This document shows, one piece after another, positions 1 to 7,342 of a stretch of 10,559 bases of DNA. Each line of letters starts with the position of its first letter. Position 1 is the stretch's first letter. Both the position numbers and the translations under genes were made by a program. The notes beneath the pieces were generated by a model. It did not search any database. It saw only the letters and a list, made by a program, of their open reading frames with translations, and was not told the DNA's origin. This DNA comes from CAXMRP01 sp964196155. Its GTDB lineage: Bacteria; Pseudomonadota; Alphaproteobacteria; Rhizobiales; Afifellaceae. The DNA lies in the NCBI GenBank assembly GCA_964196155.1, contig CAXMRP010000192.1:1-10559 (forward strand), written 5' to 3'.

Positions 1-2310
1 GTCTATCTCTCGGCGATGGAGGAATCCAAATATTTCGTCGCCCAGGCCAATGCGCCGGTCAATGAAAAACGCGCCTTCATCAACGAACTGGTGACGTGCC
101 GTCATTCCGGCGACGTCATGATGGTGTTGCGCGACAAGGTCGATCTGATGGATGTGTCGCCCAAGCAGCTTGTCTCGGTGGCCGCGGCGCTGATTCCGTT
201 CCTTGAGAATGATGACGCCAACCGCGCCCTGATGGGCTCCAACATGCAGCGGCAGGCCGTGCCGCTTTTGCAGGCGGAAGCGCCGCTTGTGGGCACGGGA
301 ATGGAACCGATCGTGGCGCGCGATTCCGGCGCGGCGATCGGTGCGCGGCGCGGCGGCGTCGTCGATCAGGTCGATGCCACGCGTATCGTTATCCGGGCGA
401 CGGAAGAAACCGAAGCCTCCATTTCCGGCGTCGATATCTACCGGCTGCAGAAGTTCCAGCGCTCCAACCAGAATACCTGCATCACCCAGCGTCCGCTGGT
501 GCAGGTCGGTGACCTCGTGGAGAAGGGCGAGGTCATCGCCGATGGCCCGTCCACGGACCACGGCGATCTGGCGCTGGGCCGCAACGTCCTTGTCGCATTC
601 ATGCCGTGGAATGGCTACAATTTCGAGGATTCCATTCTTTTGTCGGAGCGCATCGTCCGCGACGACGTCTTCACCTCCATCCATATTGAGGAGTTCGAGG
701 TGATGGCGCGGGACACCAAGCTGGGTCCTGAAGAAATCACCCGCGACATTCCGAACGTCTCCGAAGAGGCGCTGAAGAACCTCGACGAGGCCGGCATCGT
801 CTATGTCGGCGCCGAGGTGCTGCCGAGCGATATCCTGGTCGGCAAGATCACGCCGAAGGGCGAGAGCCCGATGACGCCGGAGGAAAAGCTCCTGCGCGCC
901 ATCTTCGGCGAGAAGGCGTCCGATGTTCGCGACACCTCGCTGCGCATGTCGCCGGGCGCCTATGGCACGGTCGTGGAAGTGCGCGTCTTCAACCGCCATG
1001 GTGTTGAGAAGGATGAGCGCGCCATGGCGATCGAGCGCGAGGAGATTGAACGCCTCGCCAAGGATCGCGATGACGAACAGTCGATCCTGGACCGCAATAT
1101 CTATGGCCGCCTGGCAGAAATGCTCAAGGGCAAAAAGGGCACGGCCGGACCGAAGGGCTTCAAGAAGAACTCCGTCATCGATGATGAGGTTCTTGACGAC
1201 AATCCGCGCTCCCAGTGGTGGCATTTCGCCGTCGCCGAGGACAAGCCGATGAGCGAGATCGAAGCTCTCAGGACGCAATATGAAGACAGCCGCAAGCGCC
1301 TTGAAAGCCGCTTTATCGACAAGGTGGAGAAGCTGCAGCGCGGCGATGAACTGCCGCCCGGCGTGATGAAGATGGTCAAGGTCTTCGTCGCGGTGAAACG
1401 CAAGATCCAGCCGGGCGACAAGATGGCCGGCCGCCACGGCAACAAGGGCGTGGTGTCGAAGATCGTTCCGGTGGAAGACATGCCGTTCCTTGAGGACGGC
1501 ACGCATGTCGACATCGTGCTCAATCCGCTCGGCGTTCCGAGCCGGATGAATGTCGGTCAGATCCTGGAAACCCATCTGGGGTGGGCCTGCGCGGGGCTCG
1601 GCATGAAGGTCGGCGCGCTTGTTGAAAGCTACAGGCAGTCGGGCGATCTGAAACCGCTCAAGGGCATGTTGTCCGAACTTTACGACGACAATGAAAAGAA
1701 CGAGCCGGTCTCCAAATTCGACGATGAGTCGATTGTGCGTCTGGGCGAGCAACTTTCGGCCGGCGTGTCGATCGCAACGCCCGTCTTCGACGGTGCCAAG
1801 GAAGAGAACATCGTTGAGCTTCTCGACATGGCAGGGCTCGCTCATTCCGGTCAGTCGCAGCTATACGACGGCCGCACCGGAGAAATGTTCGATCGCAAAG
1901 TCACGGTCGGCTACATCTACATGCTGAAACTGCACCATCTGGTCGATGACAAGATCCACGCCCGCTCGATCGGGCCGTATTCTCTGGTCACCCAACAGCC
2001 GCTTGGCGGCAAGGCACAGTTCGGCGGCCAGCGTTTCGGCGAAATGGAGGTCTGGGCGCTGGAAGCCTATGGCGCCGCCTATACGCTGCAGGAGATGCTG
2101 ACGGTGAAGTCGGACGACGTCGCCGGCCGGACCAAGGTCTACGAAGCGATCGTGCGTGGCGACGACACGTTCGAGGCGGGCATTCCGGAAAGCTTCAATG
2201 TCCTGGTCAAGGAAATGCGATCGCTCGGTCTCAGTGTCGAACTGGAAAACACCGACAAGGACGACCCGCAGATTACCGACGGTTACGAGCAGCAGGACGC
2301 CGCAGAATAA
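1..2310 (+). CDS. rpoB: RNA polymerase beta subunit, 3' part (N-terminus outside window)
   Basis: This is the beta subunit of RNA polymerase, which forms half of the catalytic cleft in the cytoplasmic transcription complex. The reading frame is open from base 1 (VYLSA, then MEESKYF), so the ATG at 16 is internal. About 610 N-terminal residues are missing, judged against the usual length of roughly 1,380 in rhizobia; the main rifampicin-binding cluster lies in that missing part. Visible conserved blocks are NMQRQAVP (241-264), GYNFEDSI around 610-636 with the active-site FED at 622-630, PGDKMAGRHGNKG (1411-1449), and the C-terminal clamp/beta' contact region from about 1860, including GEMEVWALEAYGAAYTLQEM near 2038. 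The stretch around 1110-1260 is the lineage-specific insert seen in alphaproteobacteria in place of the E. coli-type sequence. The gene ends with TAA, 99 nt before rpoC, with which it is almost certainly co-transcribed. No frameshift or damaged motif is seen. Confidence 0.98.
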   Translation, partial: VYLSAMEESKYFVAQANAPVNEKRAFINELVTCRHSGDVMMVLRDKVDLMDVSPKQLVSVAAALIPFLENDDANRALMGSNMQRQAVPLLQAEAPLVGTGMEPIVARDSGAAIGARRGGVVDQVDATRIVIRATEETEASISGVDIYRLQKFQRSNQNTCITQRPLVQVGDLVEKGEVIADGPSTDHGDLALGRNVLVAFMPWNGYNFEDSILLSERIVRDDVFTSIHIEEFEVMARDTKLGPEEITRDIPNVSEEALKNLDEAGIVYVGAEVLPSDILVGKITPKGESPMTPEEKLLRAIFGEKASDVRDTSLRMSPGAYGTVVEVRVFNRHGVEKDERAMAIEREEIERLAKDRDDEQSILDRNIYGRLAEMLKGKKGTAGPKGFKKNSVIDDEVLDDNPRSQWWHFAVAEDKPMSEIEALRTQYEDSRKRLESRFIDKVEKLQRGDELPPGVMKMVKVFVAVKRKIQPGDKMAGRHGNKGVVSKIVPVEDMPFLEDGTHVDIVLNPLGVPSRMNVGQILETHLGWACAGLGMKVGALVESYRQSGDLKPLKGMLSELYDDNEKNEPVSKFDDESIVRLGEQLSAGVSIATPVFDGAKEENIVELLDMAGLAHSGQSQLYDGRTGEMFDRKVTVGYIYMLKLHHLVDDKIHARSIGPYSLVTQQPLGGKAQFGGQRFGEMEVWALEAYGAAYTLQEMLTVKSDDVAGRTKVYEAIVRGDDTFEAGIPESFNVLVKEMRSLGLSVELENTDKDDPQITDGYEQQDAAE

Positions 2311-2344
2311 GAGCGGTGACCGGGACTACCTTGAAAACAGACAT

Positions 2345-2383
2345 GCCGCGCCCGGTTGCGCGGCGACGCGTCCGGTCGGACGC
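2345..2383 (+). promoter_or_regulatory. Two tandem hairpins in the rpoB-rpoC spacer
   Basis: Two perfect inverted repeats lie back to back between the genes. GCCGCGC (2345-2351) pairs with GCGCGGC (2358-2364) around a 6-nt loop. GCGTCC (2368-2373) pairs with GGACGC (2378-2383) around a GGTC loop. Neither is followed by a T run, so they are not intrinsic terminators. They end 11 nt before the rpoC Shine-Dalgarno. Plausible roles are an RNase processing site, a transcript-stability element, or setting the beta:beta' ratio. The repeats are seen directly; the role is inference. Confidence 0.4.
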
Positions 2384-2394
2384 AACATATGGCG

Positions 2395-2400
2395 AAGGAG
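2395..2400 (+). promoter_or_regulatory. rpoC ribosome binding site
   Basis: AAGGAG lies 9 nt upstream of the ATG at 2410. It decides the rpoC start against the in-frame ATG at 2389, which sits upstream of this motif and has no Shine-Dalgarno of its own, and against a TTG at 2356 that lies inside a hairpin. Confidence 0.75.
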
Positions 2401-2409
2401 AATGACCGC

Positions 2410-5400
2410 ATGAACCAAGAGGTCATGAATATCTTCAATCCGCAGGTCCAGGCGCAGACCTTCGATCAGATCCGCATTTCACTGGCCAGCCCGGAAAAGA
2501 TTCATTCCTGGTCGTTCGGAGAAATCAAGAAGCCGGAGACGATCAATTACCGGACCTTCAAACCCGAGCGCGACGGGCTGTTCTGCGCGCGCATATTCGG
2601 TCCGATCAAGGACTATGAGTGCCTTTGCGGCAAGTATAAGCGGATGAAGTTCAAGGGCATCATCTGCGAAAAGTGCGGCGTTGAGGTGACCTTGGCGCGT
2701 GTGCGCCGGGAGCGGATGGGCCATATCGAGCTGGCCGCGCCGGTCGCCCATATCTGGTTCCTGAAGTCGTTGCCTTCGCGCATCGGGCTGATGCTCGACA
2801 TGACGCTGAAGGACATAGAGCGCGTTCTTTATTTTGAAAATTACATCGTCGTCGAGCCGGGTATCACGCCGCTGGCTGAAAAACAGCTGTTGAGCGAAGA
2901 CGAATATCTGGAGGCGCAGGACCAGTACGGGGCCGATTCCTTCACCGCGATGATCGGTGCGGAAGCCGTCCGCGAAATGCTGATTGCGATCGATATGGAA
3001 GCGGAAACGGTCAAACTCCGCGTGGAGATTGCCGAATCCAAGTCCGAACTGAAGCCGAAGAAGCTCGCCAAGCGGCTCAAGCTGATTGAAGCCTTCATCA
3101 ATTCCGGCAATCGGCCCGAATGGATGATCCTGACCGTCGTACCGGTGATACCGCCGGATCTGCGGCCGTTGGTGCCGCTCGATGGCGGCCGGTTCGCGAC
3201 ATCCGATCTCAACGATCTTTACCGCCGGGTGATCAACCGCAACAATCGCCTGAAACGGCTGATCGATCTCAGGGCGCCGGACATCATCATCCGCAACGAA
3301 AAGCGGATGCTGCAGGAATCCGTCGATGCCCTGTTCGACAATGGACGGCGCGGGCGCGTCATCACCGGCACCAACAAGCGGCCGCTGAAATCTCTGTCCG
3401 ACATGCTGAAGGGCAAGCAGGGCCGGTTCCGCCAGAACCTGCTTGGCAAGCGCGTCGATTATTCCGGCCGTTCGGTCATCGTCGTTGGCCCGGAACTGAT
3501 GTTGCATCAGTGCGGCCTGCCAAAGAAGATGGCTCTGGAGCTGTTCAAGCCGTTCATCTATTCGCGGCTCGATGCCAAGGGCTATTCATCGACGGTCAAG
3601 CAGGCGAAAAAGCTGGTTGAAAAGGAGAAGCCGGAGGTCTGGGATATCCTCGACGAGGTGATCCGAGAACACCCGATCCTGCTCAATCGCGCCCCGACAC
3701 TGCACCGGCTCGGAATCCAGGCGTTTGAGCCGGTTCTCATCGAGGGCAAAGCTATCCAGCTGCATCCGCTGGTCTGCGCCGCCTTCAACGCCGATTTCGA
3801 CGGCGACCAGATGGCGGTCCACATTCCCTTGTCGCTGGAGGCTCAGCTGGAAGCCCGCGTCCTGATGATGTCGACGAACAACATTCTGCATCCGGCCAAC
3901 GGTCAGCCGATCATCGTGCCGTCGCAGGATATTGTCCTTGGCCTCTACTACCTGTCGCTCATGCAGGATAACGAACCCGGCGACGGCATGGCCTTCGGGT
4001 CGACCGCCGAATTGCACCATGCTCTGGAAGCCGGTTTCGTGACCTTGCACAGCAAGATCAAGGGGCGTGTCAAGAGTATCGATGAAGACGGAAATCAGAC
4101 CTCCAATATCTATGAGACGACACCGGGACGCATGCTGATCGGCGAATTGATGCCGAAGCATGCGGCGGTGCCGTACGACATCTGCAACAAGCTGATGACC
4201 AAGAAGGAAATCAGCAAGGTGATCGATTTGGTCTATCGCCACACCGGCCAGAAGGAAACGGTGGTTTTCTGCGACCGGATCATGCAGCTCGGCTTCGCCC
4301 ACGCTGCGAAAGCGGGCATTTCGTTCGGCAAGGACGATATGGTTATTCCCGAATCCAAAGCCGGAATGGTGGAAGAAACGCGGGCGCTCGTCGGCGAATA
4401 CGAGCAGCAATACAATGACGGCCTCATTACCCAGGGCGAAAAGTACAACAAGGTGGTCGATGCCTGGGCGAAGGCGACCGACCGCGTCGCCAACGAGATG
4501 ATGAAGAAGATCCAGGCCGTAGAATTCGACGAGGAAACCGGTCGTCAGAAGCCGATCAACTCGATCTATATGATGTCGCATTCCGGCGCCCGTGGTTCGC
4601 CTGCCCAGATGAAGCAGCTGGCCGGTATGCGCGGCCTGATGGCCAAGCCGTCGGGTGAGATCATCGAGAGCCCGATCATTTCCAACTTCAAGGAAGGACT
4701 GTCGGTTCTGGAGTACTTCAACTCCACCCATGGGGCGCGCAAGGGTCTTGCGGATACGGCGCTGAAAACCGCCAATTCCGGCTATCTGACCCGCCGCCTC
4801 GTCGATGTGGCCCAGGATTGCATCATTAATGAGGTCGACTGCGGTTCCAAAAACGGGCTGACGATGGAGGCGGTCATCGATGCCGGCCAAGTCGTCGCCT
4901 CGCTCGGTGTTCGCGTTCTCGGGCGCACGGCGGCCGAGGACATCAAGAATCCGGCTACCGGCGACGTCATCGTGAAGTCCGGCACGCTGATGGTGGAAAA
5001 AGACGTTGAGGCGATCGAGACCACCAAGGTTCAGGTGATCAAGATCCGTTCGGTGCTGACCTGCGAGACGAAGCACGGTGTGTGCGCGACTTGCTACGGG
5101 CGCGATCTTGCCCGCGGCACGCCGGTCAATATGGGCGAGGCCGTCGGCGTCATCGCGGCGCAGTCGATCGGTGAGCCGGGTACGCAACTGACGATGCGGA
5201 CGTTCCACATCGGCGGCACGGCGCAGGTTGTCGACCAGTCGTTCCTGGAATCGAACTTTGACGGCAAGATCGATATCCGCAACCGTTCGATCGTTCGCGA
5301 TTCGGACGGCAAGCACATCGCCATGGGCCGCAACATGCAGATCGTTATCGTCGATGAAAACGGTGACGAGCGGTCAAGCCACAGGGTGACCTACGGTGCG

Positions 5401-6615
5401 CGGTTGTTTGTTGATGCCGGCGACAAGATCAAGCGCGGGCAGCGTATCGCCGAATGGGATCCCTATACCCGCCCGGTCCTGACCGAAGTCAGCGGCGCCG
5501 TTGAATTTGAGGATATGGTCGAGGGCGCCTCGGTGACGGAAACCGCCGACGAATCGACGGGCATTACCAAACGCATCGTGATCGACTGGCGGGCAAATCC
5601 GCGCGGTGCCGACCTCAAGCCGGCGATTGTGATCAAGGACAAGAAGGGCGAGGTTCTGAAGGTGGAGCGCGGCGAGGCCCGTTATCTGCTTTCCGTCGAC
5701 TCGATCCTGTCTGTCGAGCCGGGCGCAGACGTCCAGGCGGGCGACGTTCTGGCGCGTATCCCGATGGAAAGCGCCAAAACCCGCGACATCACCGGCGGTT
5801 TGCCGCGGGTTGCCGAACTCGTCGAGGCGCGGCGGCCGAAGGACCACGCCGTCATCGCCGATATGTCGGGGACGGTGAAGTTCGGCCGCGATTACAAGAA
5901 CAAGCGGAGGATCATCATTGAATCACTTGAAGAAGACGGCGAGAATTCGGAATTTCTCATTCCGAAGGGCCGGCCGTTCCATCTTCAGGAAGGCGATGTG
6001 ATCGAGAAGGGTGATTACATTCTCGACGGGCTGCCGGCGCCCCATGACATCCTGGCGATCAAGGGCGTTGAGGAACTTGCCGCTTATCTGGTCAACGAAA
6101 TCCAGGAGGTCTACCGGCTGCAGGGTGTGTTCATCAATGACAAGCATATTGAGGTGATTGTCCGGCAGATGCTGCAGAAGGTGGAAATCGACGATCAGGG
6201 CGATTCAGATTTCCTCCACGCCGAGCAGATTGACCGCATCGAGTTCGATGAGGCAAATGAGCGGCTCAAGGAAGACGGCAAGAAGCAGGCGACGGCGACA
6301 CCGGTTCTTCTTGGCATCACCAAGGCGAGCTTGCAGACGCGGTCGTTCATTTCGGCGGCCTCGTTCCAGGAAACGACCCGCGTCCTGACGGAAGCCGCCG
6401 TCAACGGCAAGACCGACACGCTGGAAGGCCTGAAGGAAAACGTCATTGTCGGCCGGTTGATTCCGGCCGGTACCGGCGGCATGATCAACCGGTTGCGCCA
6501 GGTGGCGACCAAGCGCGACGACCTGATCCTTGAAGAAGAGCGCAAACGCGCCGCTGCGGCCGCTCAGGCGGCGCTGGCAGATTTGTCCAGCGAGGAGGCT
6601 GACGCTGCGGAATAG
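2410..6615 (+). CDS. rpoC: RNA polymerase beta' subunit
   Basis: This is the beta' subunit of RNA polymerase, which carries the catalytic magnesium, the bridge helix and the trigger loop. The start at 2410 gives 1,401 residues beginning MNQEVMNIFNP, the usual length and N-terminus for rhizobial RpoC. An in-frame ATG at 2389 would add seven residues (MAKENDR) but lies upstream of the AAGGAG. Counting from 2410, the first zinc site is C71, C73, C86 and C89. The catalytic NADFDGDQM has Asp462, 464 and 466. The second zinc site is C811, C885, C892 and C895. The trigger-loop start TMRTFHIGG has Met929 and His933. These correspond to E. coli D460/462/464, C814/888/895/898 and M932/H936. The C-terminal tail is Ala/Glu-rich. 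The stop is TAG, followed 20 nt later by a strong terminator, which makes rpoC the last gene of the rpoB operon here. Nothing is truncated or substituted at key positions. Confidence 0.98.
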   Translation: MNQEVMNIFNPQVQAQTFDQIRISLASPEKIHSWSFGEIKKPETINYRTFKPERDGLFCARIFGPIKDYECLCGKYKRMKFKGIICEKCGVEVTLARVRRERMGHIELAAPVAHIWFLKSLPSRIGLMLDMTLKDIERVLYFENYIVVEPGITPLAEKQLLSEDEYLEAQDQYGADSFTAMIGAEAVREMLIAIDMEAETVKLRVEIAESKSELKPKKLAKRLKLIEAFINSGNRPEWMILTVVPVIPPDLRPLVPLDGGRFATSDLNDLYRRVINRNNRLKRLIDLRAPDIIIRNEKRMLQESVDALFDNGRRGRVITGTNKRPLKSLSDMLKGKQGRFRQNLLGKRVDYSGRSVIVVGPELMLHQCGLPKKMALELFKPFIYSRLDAKGYSSTVKQAKKLVEKEKPEVWDILDEVIREHPILLNRAPTLHRLGIQAFEPVLIEGKAIQLHPLVCAAFNADFDGDQMAVHIPLSLEAQLEARVLMMSTNNILHPANGQPIIVPSQDIVLGLYYLSLMQDNEPGDGMAFGSTAELHHALEAGFVTLHSKIKGRVKSIDEDGNQTSNIYETTPGRMLIGELMPKHAAVPYDICNKLMTKKEISKVIDLVYRHTGQKETVVFCDRIMQLGFAHAAKAGISFGKDDMVIPESKAGMVEETRALVGEYEQQYNDGLITQGEKYNKVVDAWAKATDRVANEMMKKIQAVEFDEETGRQKPINSIYMMSHSGARGSPAQMKQLAGMRGLMAKPSGEIIESPIISNFKEGLSVLEYFNSTHGARKGLADTALKTANSGYLTRRLVDVAQDCIINEVDCGSKNGLTMEAVIDAGQVVASLGVRVLGRTAAEDIKNPATGDVIVKSGTLMVEKDVEAIETTKVQVIKIRSVLTCETKHGVCATCYGRDLARGTPVNMGEAVGVIAAQSIGEPGTQLTMRTFHIGGTAQVVDQSFLESNFDGKIDIRNRSIVRDSDGKHIAMGRNMQIVIVDENGDERSSHRVTYGARLFVDAGDKIKRGQRIAEWDPYTRPVLTEVSGAVEFEDMVEGASVTETADESTGITKRIVIDWRANPRGADLKPAIVIKDKKGEVLKVERGEARYLLSVDSILSVEPGADVQAGDVLARIPMESAKTRDITGGLPRVAELVEARRPKDHAVIADMSGTVKFGRDYKNKRRIIIESLEEDGENSEFLIPKGRPFHLQEGDVIEKGDYILDGLPAPHDILAIKGVEELAAYLVNEIQEVYRLQGVFINDKHIEVIVRQMLQKVEIDDQGDSDFLHAEQIDRIEFDEANERLKEDGKKQATATPVLLGITKASLQTRSFISAASFQETTRVLTEAAVNGKTDTLEGLKENVIVGRLIPAGTGGMINRLRQVATKRDDLILEEERKRAAAAAQAALADLSSEEADAAE

Positions 6616-6635
6616 CGCCTGCCGCACAAGTGCAG

Positions 6636-6667
6636 AAAGCCGCCGGTTTGGTCCGGCGGCTTTTTTT
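6636..6667 (+). terminator. Intrinsic terminator after rpoC
   Basis: GCCGCCGG (6639-6646) pairs perfectly with CCGGCGGC (6653-6660) around a TTTGGT loop. It is followed at once by seven T (6661-6667), of which the first three can also pair with AAA at 6636-6638. It starts 20 nt after the rpoC stop and should end the rpoBC transcript. Confidence 0.93.
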
Positions 6668-6930
6668 GTCACAAAACGCCCCGATTTGGTCTTGCCATCA
6701 GCCAGCGAACGACGATCCGCCGCCCGGCGTGTTGTTGTTCGGCAACAAAGCGGGTTCTAATAAAAATTGTACGCCGTCAGGGCTTGCGGCGATCGATCAA
6801 TGCCACTATCTGGCCGCCAGCCCATCATTCAGCCGCGACTCATCTGGGCAGTGTTTGATAATTTTGCAGAAAACCGGAACCTATTCGGCGCCCGAGGCGT
6901 CTGATTGACAGAACCTTCGGGGATTGGACC
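6668..6930. other. Non-coding spacer with clustered small inverted repeats
   Basis: No convincing gene is seen in this 263-nt stretch on either strand. It is visibly richer in A/T patches than the flanking genes. Short perfect inverted repeats occur in sequence: CGCC/GGCG (6718-6721 with 6726-6729), TTGTTG/CAACAA with a 5-nt TTCGG loop (6732-6748), CGCCG/CGGCG (6772-6776 with 6787-6791), and CTGG/CCAG (6810-6813 with 6817-6820). No tRNA-like fold was found, and no stem followed by a T run. Whether it is transcribed is unknown. Confidence 0.5.
6732..6761 (+). promoter_or_regulatory. Weak candidate promoter in the rpoC-rpsL spacer
   Basis: TCTAAT (6756-6761) matches five of six positions of TATAAT and sits in an AT-rich patch. 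A poor -35 candidate, TTGTTG (6732-6737), lies 18 nt upstream. That -35 is also the left arm of the TTGTTG/CAACAA inverted repeat, which would place an operator-like palindrome over the promoter. If real, it could drive the small ORF at 6931 or a short RNA. The match is weak and could be chance. Confidence 0.2.
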
Positions 6931-7020
6931 ATGATGATCACTGTTCTTTGGCGCTCCGCGCTCTTCGTTCTTCTGACTTGCGGCACAACCACGCTGATGG
7001 CTTTGCCCTATCTGGGCTGA
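6931..7020 (+). CDS. Possible 29-residue hydrophobic small protein
   Basis: I do not recognise this ORF. It begins with tandem ATG codons (6931 and 6934) and ends with TGA at 7018-7020. A purine-rich GGGGA (6919-6923) lies 7 nt before the first ATG and could serve as a modest Shine-Dalgarno. The product has a short N-terminus with one Arg (MMITVLWR), then a mostly hydrophobic run (SALFVLLTCGTTTLMALPYLG) with one Cys. That is enough for one short membrane-spanning helix, or for a signal-peptide-like leader with no mature part. It has no acidic residue and only one basic residue. It lies alone between the rpoC terminator and the rpsL promoter, so it would need its own transcript or read-through. 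About two thirds of its codons end in G or C, no more than expected for this genome. It could be chance; conservation across relatives would decide. Confidence 0.35.
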   Translation: MMITVLWRSALFVLLTCGTTTLMALPYLG

Positions 7021-7030
7021 CCGCGCGCCG

Positions 7031-7047
7031 GATAAACGGCGATAAAC
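7031..7047. repeat. GATAAAC direct repeat, 10-bp phase
   Basis: GATAAAC occurs at 7031-7037 and again at 7041-7047, exactly 10 bp apart, so both copies face the same side of the helix. The pair ends 33 bp upstream of the proposed rpsL -35, at roughly -85 to -69 from the expected start. That position suits an activator or a DNA-bending protein. The repeat is seen directly; a binding role is inference, and two 7-mers could coincide by chance. Confidence 0.35.
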
Positions 7048-7062
7048 CTTTTGCGCCGCAAC

Positions 7063-7109
7063 ATTATTTTCCAAATCGGGGTTGACGCTCCCCGGCCCAC
7101 CGTCTAGAT
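7063..7109 (+). promoter_or_regulatory. Housekeeping-sigma promoter of the str operon, with AT-rich upstream block
   Basis: GTTGAC (7081-7086), a 17-nt spacer and CTAGAT (7104-7109) match the alphaproteobacterial housekeeping consensus CTTGAC-N17-CTATAT at 10 of 12 positions with ideal spacing. Transcription would start near 7115-7117. The AT-rich run at 7063-7076 (ATTATTTTCCAAAT) would lie at about -53 to -40, where UP elements bind the alpha-subunit C-terminal domain. That fits a highly expressed ribosomal-protein operon. No better candidate was seen between the rpoC terminator and rpsL. Confidence 0.65.
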
Positions 7110-7115
7110 CACCGA

Positions 7116-7342
7116 CACCCGCGGGCAGGCGGTAAGCCACGCCGGGTTTCGTGCGTTCTGCGCATGGAACCAGATGACTTAGACGCTGCCTGGGTTTGAT
7201 GTTGAAATACTGAGCGACATGATCGCGGAATGATCCGTGGTCCTCTGTTATTGCCAGGTCGCGGTTTTGCGGTCCGGCGCATTGTGGCCGCCTGCGGGGA
7301 TCGCCGGGGCGATGCCGAGGAACGAGAGCTGGAAGGGCGGAT
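7116..7342 (+). other. Leader (5' UTR) of the str operon
   Basis: If the promoter above is right, rpsL has an untranslated leader of about 225 nt, long for a simple ribosomal-protein mRNA. It contains a CCCGCGGG palindrome (7118-7125) and, 18 nt before the Shine-Dalgarno, ATCGC/GCGAT around a CGGG loop (7300-7313). No intrinsic terminator (stem plus T run) was found, so classical attenuation is not supported. The only leader ORF noticed on the sense strand, an 11-codon one from 7164, lacks a ribosome binding site. Confidence 0.4.
7331..7336 (+). promoter_or_regulatory. rpsL ribosome binding site
   Basis: GGAAGG lies 6 nt before the ATG at 7343 and fixes the rpsL start, which gives the canonical MPTIQQL N-terminus. 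Confidence 0.75.

Noticed and set aside
2343..2405. 20-codon Arg-rich ORF in the rpoB-rpoC spacer, ending 4 nt before the rpoC ATG
   Set aside because: The position would suit translational coupling, but there is no Shine-Dalgarno before 2343 and the ORF is simply a reading of the two hairpins.
2356..2409. N-terminal extension of rpoC from TTG 2356 or ATG 2389
   Set aside because: The AAGGAG at 2395-2400 is correctly spaced only for the ATG at 2410, which gives the family-typical N-terminus; the TTG lies inside a hairpin.
2479..3507. 342-codon open frame on the - strand inside rpoC
   Set aside because: Antisense shadow of rpoC with biased composition and no recognisable motif.
3586..5316. 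576-codon open frame on the - strand inside rpoC
   Set aside because: Antisense shadow of the highly conserved rpoC catalytic region; no family features.
6630..6908. 92-codon GTG-start frame on the + strand after rpoC
   Set aside because: Its start lies just before and runs through the rpoC terminator. It has no ribosome binding site and no family resemblance.
6905..6910. Perfect TTGACA just upstream of the small ORF
   Set aside because: At 16-18 nt spacing there is no acceptable -10 (only GACCAT/CCATGA-like sequence), and transcription would start inside the ORF.
7164..7199. 11-codon ORF in the rpsL leader as a possible leader peptide
   Set aside because: No ribosome binding site, no run of one amino acid, and no terminator/antiterminator pair downstream.
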